A DNA stretch of 64,000 bases from Gyrodactylus bullatarudis. Lineage: Eukaryota; Platyhelminthes; Monogenea; Gyrodactylidea; Gyrodactylidae. A model generated the notes under the pieces. That model made no database searches, was not told the DNA's origin, and saw only the letters and a list, made by a program, of their open reading frames with translations. Position numbers and translations under genes: made by a program. Below, in pieces: positions 57,227 through 64,000 of this stretch; position 1 is the first letter of the stretch; each line of letters opens with the position of its first letter. The DNA lies in the NCBI GenBank assembly GCA_012064415.1, contig SSNU01000228.1, positions 106,862-170,861 on the forward strand, read 5' to 3'.

Positions 57227-60200
57227 ATGAACACTAGTTCAGAATTTATTGAAATTGAACAAAGTATCCAGAATTGGACTAATAATAGTGTGTTGTTCTG
57301 GATATCCAAAGTTGGAGCTTCTATTGATGATATAAATCTGTTCAAAAATTCTTCTTTTAATGGTAAATGGTTGGCAAACATAAATTCTAATAAATTAAAA
57401 AGAATCGGTATTAAATCTGTTGGTTGTCGCATTCTTCTTCTTTATAATCTACAAAATCTATTATTAAAATCATCACAAATGGAAAATTTCTCGTTTTCTT
57501 ATCTAGTTTTCAGAATTCTTTCAAAATGCAACGAAATAATCGGAGCTGTTGAACAAATAGAATCGTTCGAACAAATCAAAAATAACAATAACTATTGGGA
57601 TTTTATAAGCCGAGATACAATAATATTTCAAATAATCCGTAATATCTTGACACTTAATGATAAAATTCGGGAGCTTGTCCTTTGGATTGACTTTCCTCCG
57701 TTCTCAAATCTTCCAGATCTTGTCTCATTCAAACGACATCTGTTATCAAAGTCAATGCACTCAACGAAACTTTGTATTAATTCTCTAAAGCATTTCTATA
57801 TGCCTGGATTGAAACAAATAAAAATAGAGTTATTATCAATTACTAAATATGCTGAAAAATTAATTCATCAAAGATCCGACTCGATAGTTTTTACTTCATG
57901 CAGTATTAAAAAAATTGAAATCCCAAAGGATGATTTAATTGACGAGAATATGTTTAAAATTAAAACTCGTTACGATAACTCACATTTATTATTTAAGGCA
58001 GATGAATCAAAACAAGTAATAAACATCAACGCTGCCGTCCTGAATAGTGTGATGAATGGAGATGAAATAATTGAAGTAGACAAAAAAATTATTGTTTGCT
58101 GGAAAAAGAGTAATCTTATCAAGTTTATAAGAAGTCATCCTAAGGATACTATTAGCTTAGTCTTTTTCAAAAGACCCAGTCATGCAGTAATGGATTTAGT
58201 GAGCCATTTAAGAAAACAACGTCTCCATCCAATTTCAGGCTTGAATAACGTATATCAAAAAACATCCCCAAGGAAGAATCATTTACTTATCAATAGAAGA
58301 ATCATGAATAGTTCTATTTCCAGTCAAAATTCAGATTTTTCATTTGCATCAAGAGAGGTAATTATTTTTGGGAAAATAATCTTAAATTTATACTAAACTA
58401 AGTAATAAGTATTAAGGAAAAATACTTACGATTAAAGACAAAAATTCGTATCTTCCAAATTAAGTCTTAATGGAAAATCAATAAAGAGTTATTTCCAGGG
58501 CATTATATTCGCTAATTTTCCTATTTTGGAAATAATGAATAGAATTTCAACACACATTAGCCAATATCATTCTTTCTTCTTCTAAGCATTCTAAGTTGAG
58601 AAAATTTCCACATGCCTACACTTCATAACGGGTAATACGTTTTTCATTCTTAATTTCCTAGATTCATCCTTGCCACAATTTTTTGAGAAATATGCCCTCT
58701 GATGTTATTGAAAGTGGCAATACTATTTATGTAGCAAAATTCGAAAAAAAATTTACTAATATCGATTGATTATATTCATAAAAATTCTTCTCATAGACTG
58801 AACAGGATCTTGACAATTCTGGAAATTTAGATAGATTAGATAGAGGAATGAATAAACATGGGTCAATACCCCCAGAATCAAAATTGGAGTCTATAAATGA
58901 GATCAGTCAACGATTTTGCATTTCAACACCAGCCACTCCTCTCATGGGTCTGAGAAATAATGTTGCTAGTCTCGAAAACTCAATGAGGTAAATTTTAAAT
59001 AAACTTTATACAAATTATAAATTACAAATTTTTATATATTTTCTAACTAGCACAAACATTGACGAATTAAAAGAAGAAGATTTGAGTTTCACCGACAATC
59101 AAGGTATTTTTCTATGAACCATGAATGATTGAAAAACTCTTTGCAATAAATTTTCTCAATTTCAGTCTTTCAGAAATCTCTCACAAATGATCGGAACAGA
59201 ACTTCAGGTAGGAATAATAAATCTTCATTTTTACATATAACTACTAACTAGTAGATCTTGATATAAATATTAAAAAATAACAATAATTTCATATATAGAG
59301 TTTGTGTCCTGAACGATGAAAAAATTTATACCATGTTGCATGTGTTTAAAATCGAAACATGAATGTAATTCAAGCCAAAAGTTATTTTTTTATTTCTAAT
59401 CAAAAATTGATATAGAATATGTAATGAAAGTAAGTTGCTATGTTAAAAAAATTGACAAAGAGCTCTAAAGAACTTTATCAACCTGTATAATATTGACTAA
59501 AAACTATAATAATCATTATTGACTTTTATTTATGAAAATTCTTTTATATTCAATACTTTAAACATAATCAAAATTTTAAATTTTACATTATGATTTGAAT
59601 TATATTTTTATAAGAATTCGACTTACCGTCTAATAATCGAGACAATGGTCAGAGCGACTTTCAGGGTTGGTTATTCTTGAAAAAATCAAACTCTGTCACG
59701 TCCAAGTATGTCAAGAGATGGTGTGTCTACAAGAATGATACACTCTACTATCATCGTAATGAAACAGTTGGTTATTGTTGTTTTTCATTCAAATACTGTA
59801 ATTATCCATGTATATTTTTATTAAGGACGAAGTAGCAGAAGGCTTGATTCTCTTACGAGGCTTCATCATAAATCTTATTCCGCAAGTTAAATCTGGTCGC
59901 TAGTAAGTTTTATATATATTCTCAATCAATGAGGTTTTATAAGGTTTTGCAATGAGCAATGGGGCTACATACAGAAATTTATTAACAAAACTCATCAAGG
60001 ATATTTCTTGAATTGAATCTGTAGTTTTTGTGTCACATCAGTAAAGAATTCTTCAAACTTAGATTTTAAAAATCATTCTTGTTTCTAACATCTTTTACAT
60101 GACGAGGGGGTCTTGGAGAATTTCGATTTGGTTAATACTCTCAATTTTGGCAAAATACTCCAATACTCTCTTTCAGCTTTGATCTCTCAGGTAAATCTAC

Positions 60201-62052
60201 TTCTCGTCACTCGTAAATATATTCTTAAAATTCTTGATCTTTTATCAATTTCAATTCATCTTTTTTCTGCGACTCGTTCAATTCATAAGGCAGATTGCTT
60301 TTCGGATTGCTAGAATTTAGAAGTTATTACTAATAACTAGAATCCATTTTTTGCTAGAAGTTCTAATAAGTTCCCTGCTAAAATGTTTTAGTTCTCGAGT
60401 GTTTATTTTTTTTATACCTAGATATCGATCTTGATCAATAATTATAATCGTTAATAAAATTGATCGTTAAACTTTGTGAAATTTTAAAGTTCATAATCTG
60501 ATCCATTAATTGTGGTCGATGTTAATGGTTTTATAAATAAACTTGATAATTTAAGTTCAAATTAGGGGCTTATCTCTAATATTTTCCATAGGTGCAAAAG
60601 CCAAATCCATAACGAGTTCTAATTTGAAGAATAGTTAAATCAAAATTTAAACTTTGAAATTGATGAATAGAATTATTTTATGCAGAATAATAATTTGAAT
60701 TAGCGAGGTCGAATAGTAACGATATTATGCGAGATAAAACGAAAATTTAACCAGTTCATTTAAGAGTCTAACTATTGTTCATTTATTTTCGAAGTTTACA
60801 GAAATTTTAAATGCACTTATATTTTAATTTTTTTAATTTCCAAATATTTTGCTTCCAAATCGAATAACTATTCCAAACATGAAGTCAATTAAAATCTCTA
60901 TTTTGGACCAGAATTTGTCATTGATTTCAATAGCGTAATTTATTTTTAAATAATACTCTACTGACCAAATACAGCTATTCTCAATGAATTTGGGAATTCA
61001 TGATTTTTACAAAAATCTCATTTTTTCATCAGGGTATCGAAATTTTTGAAAGATATTGATAACTGATTCAAAATGTACACTTTAACTGATTTTAGAAAAA
61101 AAATTTGAAAAAAAGTTTTTTCTGGAAAATTTTAGAGACATTTTAAAATTTGAGATGGCGCGATTTTTTAATTTTTTTAAACTTTAAGCTGAAAAATTTT
61201 GTTGATTTCAAGGTCTGAAAGGAATCAAACGTTATGTTTCAGAATCATCATATGAAAAAAAAATTTACTCTTATTCATGTTTTTAAAAAAAAACCCGTCA
61301 TTTTGAATCATCCTGATTTATTAATTTCCAAGTAGTAAAAATGATCGAAAAATAGGATTTAGATTTTCGCACGTAAATGGTGTGTTTTTTTTCCAAAAAA
61401 AATGAATGAGAGTAAATATTTTCTTTGTTTAATGATGAAAATAACGATTGATTCCTCTCAGACCTTGAAATAAACAAAATTTTTCAGCTTAAAGTTTTAA
61501 AAAATTAAAATTTCTCCCCATCTCGAATATTAAAATGTCTCTAGAATATTCCAAAAAATAACTTTTTTTAAAAATTTTTTTCTAAAATCAGTAAAAGTTT
61601 ACATTTTGAATCAGTTATCATAAAATCTTTCAAAAATTCCGATACCTTGATGAAAAAATAAGATTTTTGTAAAAATGATGAATTCCCAAATTCATCGAGA
61701 ATAGCTTTATTTATGATATGTATCAGTTTTAAATCCTTTGATACTTAATGCTTGATATCTTTGCAGCCGTTTCAAAATTTTCAATGATTGGATAAAGTTT
61801 GTATTCGCATGCACAAATGAATTGGATCGTGACAGATGGATAAAAAAACTTCATGCCGCTTCCATGAGCAATCGACCAAGTCTCACTGAATCAATATATC
61901 TTTTGGAGAATAATAACTCAGATATTTCGATTGAGCAAAAGTCGCCAAAGAATATACTTGACACGCCTGCTTGTGAAGGTTTTTACAAAAAGAGAAACAA
62001 TAAAGCCGAATCAATGCCACCAGAGATAAATATCTCTTGTCCAGAATCATCT
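57227..62052 (+). CDS. cnk: Connector enhancer of KSR (CNK) scaffold, 5' and central part, 7 exons
   Basis: Exons: 57227-58357, 58797-58987, 59051-59103, 59166-59207, 59615-59766, 59826-59902, 61767-62052 (644 residues so far, phases consistent). Domains: SAM at about 12-80 (IQNWTNNSVLFWISKVGA, FNGKWLANINSNKLKRIGIK), CRIC at about 85-190, PDZ at about 225-315 (VLNSVMNGDEIIEVDKK), and PH at about 490-578 (QGWLFLKKSNSV, KRWCVYKNDTLYYH, FKIFNDWIKFVFACTNELDR, RWIKKLHAAS). This order is specific to CNK, which scaffolds RAF and KSR at the plasma membrane in the Ras-ERK cascade. Exon 7 ends in donor GTAAGT, so further C-terminal exons lie beyond; none was found before the window end. A foldback lies in intron 6. 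Confidence 0.93.
60972..61707. repeat. Foldback element in CNK intron 6
   Basis: The left end TAGCTATTCTCAATGAATTT and the right end AATTCATCGAGAATAGCTTT are inverted; the arms are about 350 bp. It shares architecture and inner words (ATTTTTACAAAAATCTC, TTTTTTCATCA) with the other foldbacks but forms a diverged subfamily. Confidence 0.8.
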
Positions 62053-62439
62053 GTAAGTTGAAGTTTTATTCAAATAATTCATACTTTTTTGATTCAAGTT
62101 TTACCAAAATATAAAATATTCTCATAAAGTAACAATACAATTTTTCATAATACAGATTATTACGATAGAAATATTCACATGAATACAAACAAGTTCGAAA
62201 ACTCATTAATGCATAATTTCTTACTTAGATTCATCAGTAGAATCTCTCTAAAAATAATAATCTACATTTTATAAATGTTTTAGTATAATTTTAAGTAATC
62301 TAAAATATAAGTTGAAAAAAAAACACTTAAAAATCTTAGAAAAATACCAACGAAGAAGAGGAAGATGTATAAACTAATTGAAGGGTGGCTGAAGGCCAAA
62401 TGAATGGATTTTCTTAATGCATTGCATAGGTCTGGTTTA

Positions 62440-62760
62440 TATAAAATAGGTTGTTTTGAAGTTGGGAATCTATGATTTTTACGAAAACCTCGTTTTTTCG
62501 TCAAAAATTCGTATGTTTAAGATTTTTTGGAATCCTACTGAAGAAAAAAATTTCTAATGAAAAATACAGGCTGACCTGTGTTGTAGATGTACAAAAGTGT
62601 ACCCCCCTCTTTACCCCTTTACAAAATCTAAAAAATGTAGAACAGATTTAGCATATTCAGCTTTCTTGTCTTCTTGTGATCCTGAAAATCAACTTTTTGT
62701 TCGAAAAATGGGATTTTGGCGCCAAATAGAAATTTGAAAAAATGACCATATTTTTCATCA
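62440..62760. repeat. Single foldback arm
   Basis: GTTGGGAATCTATGATTTTTACG...TTTTTTCGTC matches the arms at 11874 and 60972. The words GTGATCCTGAAAATCAACTT near 62680 mark the family centre. It lies in a CNK intron. Confidence 0.5.
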
Positions 62761-63224
62761 AATTATTATATCTATCGATAGTAGGATTTTTCATAAAAAA
62801 GATATATCTAGAAAAGATTAATTGGAGAAAAAAGTTGTTTAAACTGTCAATTTTATTCGGAAAAGTGTGATGTCTGTATTTGACAAAGCAATCAGCTGAT
62901 GTATTGAACTAATTCTCAACTGAAAAACGCTTTCTTGTGAAAAGCAAATTTTTAATTTTTTGTCATTAATTTAATTTCATGAAAATTTCAATTAAATTAC
63001 TATCATAATCAGTTGATTTAAAGTCGAGAAATCTGACAAGATTATACACAACTTTTGATTAATAAGGTTTATTTTGTTTGAGTAATTAATTCGTTAGAAG
63101 ATGCTTAGTTACACCTTATAATCTCTGTAGGGGATCAGGAACCAATTGATTAACTTCTATTGGCTGAGTTCTAGTAGCTCATAATATATTTAGTCACCTT
63201 AATTGCATCACTTGATGTTTACTC
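62761..63224 (+). other. CNK intron segment upstream of Merlin
   Basis: It presumably includes the Merlin 5' end. No inverted repeat can be identified because the partner end is outside the window. Confidence 0.35.
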
Positions 63225-64000
63225 TTGATGACGTTGTTCTTGACAAAAAACAAGCCATTCATTTCGCTATCGAACATGAGCTTATTGACTATAGAATGTC
63301 AATGCCAAGGACTGATGGCTCCAAATCTAACAGATGATGGAGATTGTACTCTTGTCTGTGTGGATTATCGCTGCAATAAAAGAAGATCTATATTTGTTAA
63401 CACGATATTTCACCGTAAGTTTTAGCGATTAAATGCTAAAAAAACCGAAGATGTCTTGATTTAATTTAATTTTACAGATGCCAGAATTCCAATCAGTTCT
63501 GTTATAAAGTTAATGTATCTCTATGGCACCAAGCTGACAGCAGAAAATCGTGCAGAAATGGTAAATGTCACTAAAAAACTGTTTTCGATTATAACAAAAT
63601 ATTTGCCCGGCTACTATCTCCAGATATCGGTATGATAGGTGGCCAACATGAAACTGTGGAGATAGATGAAATGCATCTATTCAAGCGAAAGTATAATCGT
63701 GAACGGTATTTAAGGAATCAAAGATTTTGGGTTGTTGGTGCCTTTTGCAGAAGTAATAAAGTGTGCAAGTTCAAAATAATCCCAAAAAGAACACGAGATT
63801 ATTATTCAAGAGAATGTTGTGCAAGGTACAAGAGTTATAACAGATGAATGGAGAGGTTATAGAGGATTAGATCGTTTAGGATATAACCATGAAACTGTGT
63901 GTCATCGACGGGGATTTTTGAACCCAAGAAATCGAAATATTCACACGAATAATATTGAGAGAACTTGGAGAGGCTTACGGGAAAACATTCATAAATCCTC
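63225..64000 (+). pseudogene. Merlin (IS1016/IS1595-type) transposase, broken, runs off window
   Basis: The zinc-binding-like start ECQCQGLMAPNL...CVDYRCNKRRSIFVNTIFH is followed by a possible 62-nt intron (63415-63477), then IPISSVIKLMYLYG. After a frame change near 63600 comes the catalytic part, VEIDEMHLFKRKYNRERY (first Asp), WVVGAFCR. Another frame change near 63797 leads to VVQGTRVITDEWRGYRGL (second Asp) and NIHTNNIERTWRGLR (Glu). The DDE spacing and words match Merlin/ISXO2-like transposases. Two frameshifts make it non-functional. It sits in a CNK intron and its 3' end is outside the window. Confidence 0.8.

Overview
The window is nuclear DNA from an animal. It is strongly AT-rich, carries a rhodopsin-type GPCR and several animal-restricted or animal-typical genes (CNK scaffold, FHDC1-type formin, RAD54B, OCIAD1, MCTS1, a copper ATPase), and its genes have GT-AG introns. 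The phylum cannot be fixed from the sequence. RAD54B and MCTS1 contain introns of only 25-34 nt beside ordinary and very long ones. Introns near 26 nt are known in dicyemids, but this alone does not identify the organism.

Layout. From 1 to 27160 (+) lies the second half of a copper-transporting P1B ATPase (ATP7 type). Its exons are spread over 27 kb because the introns are filled with transposon debris, and one 5.9 kb intron also holds a complete intronless GPCR gene (5249-6532). Between 27.9 and 28.7 kb is a Tyr/Asn-rich ORF made of tandem 74-residue repeats. Between 30.8 and 33.1 kb is a compact cluster: an RRM-domain gene (-), MCTS1 (-) and OCIAD1 (+); the last two are divergent and 113 bp apart. 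From 35.3 to 43.5 kb (-) is a complete 13-exon FHDC1-like formin. From 44.2 to 52.5 kb is a transposon-dominated block: an internally deleted LINE and a decayed Ty3/Gypsy element that itself contains a Penelope-like fragment. From 53.5 to 57.1 kb (-) is a complete 8-exon RAD54B. It is divergent, across 169 bp, from CNK (57.2 kb onward, +), whose SAM, CRIC, PDZ and PH domains are all in the window. The right end holds a decayed Merlin transposon that runs off the window.

Mobile DNA is the dominant theme. Penelope-like elements (PLEs) appear five times. Four of the five keep terminal sequences with a hammerhead-ribozyme-like core (CTGATGA, 8 nt, GAAA); in the fifth (4 kb) the core is degraded. 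An unusual extra pairing around that core changes in step between three families, and the C-termini of the encoded proteins resemble PCNA-binding (PIP) peptides. A palindromic foldback family with termini close to TAGCTAGTTGACATGAAGAT is present about ten times, mostly in introns. MULE-like elements with a SWIM zinc finger, a Ginger-like integrase fragment, a mariner fragment, LINE pieces and several MITEs complete the picture. Two short exon copies (from ATP7 and RAD54B) sit in nearby non-coding DNA and look like templated filler insertions.

Exon boundaries were placed by hand from splice signals, reading phase and family similarity. For RAD54B, FHDC1, MCTS1, CNK and ATP7 every junction keeps the reading frame, which is the main internal check.
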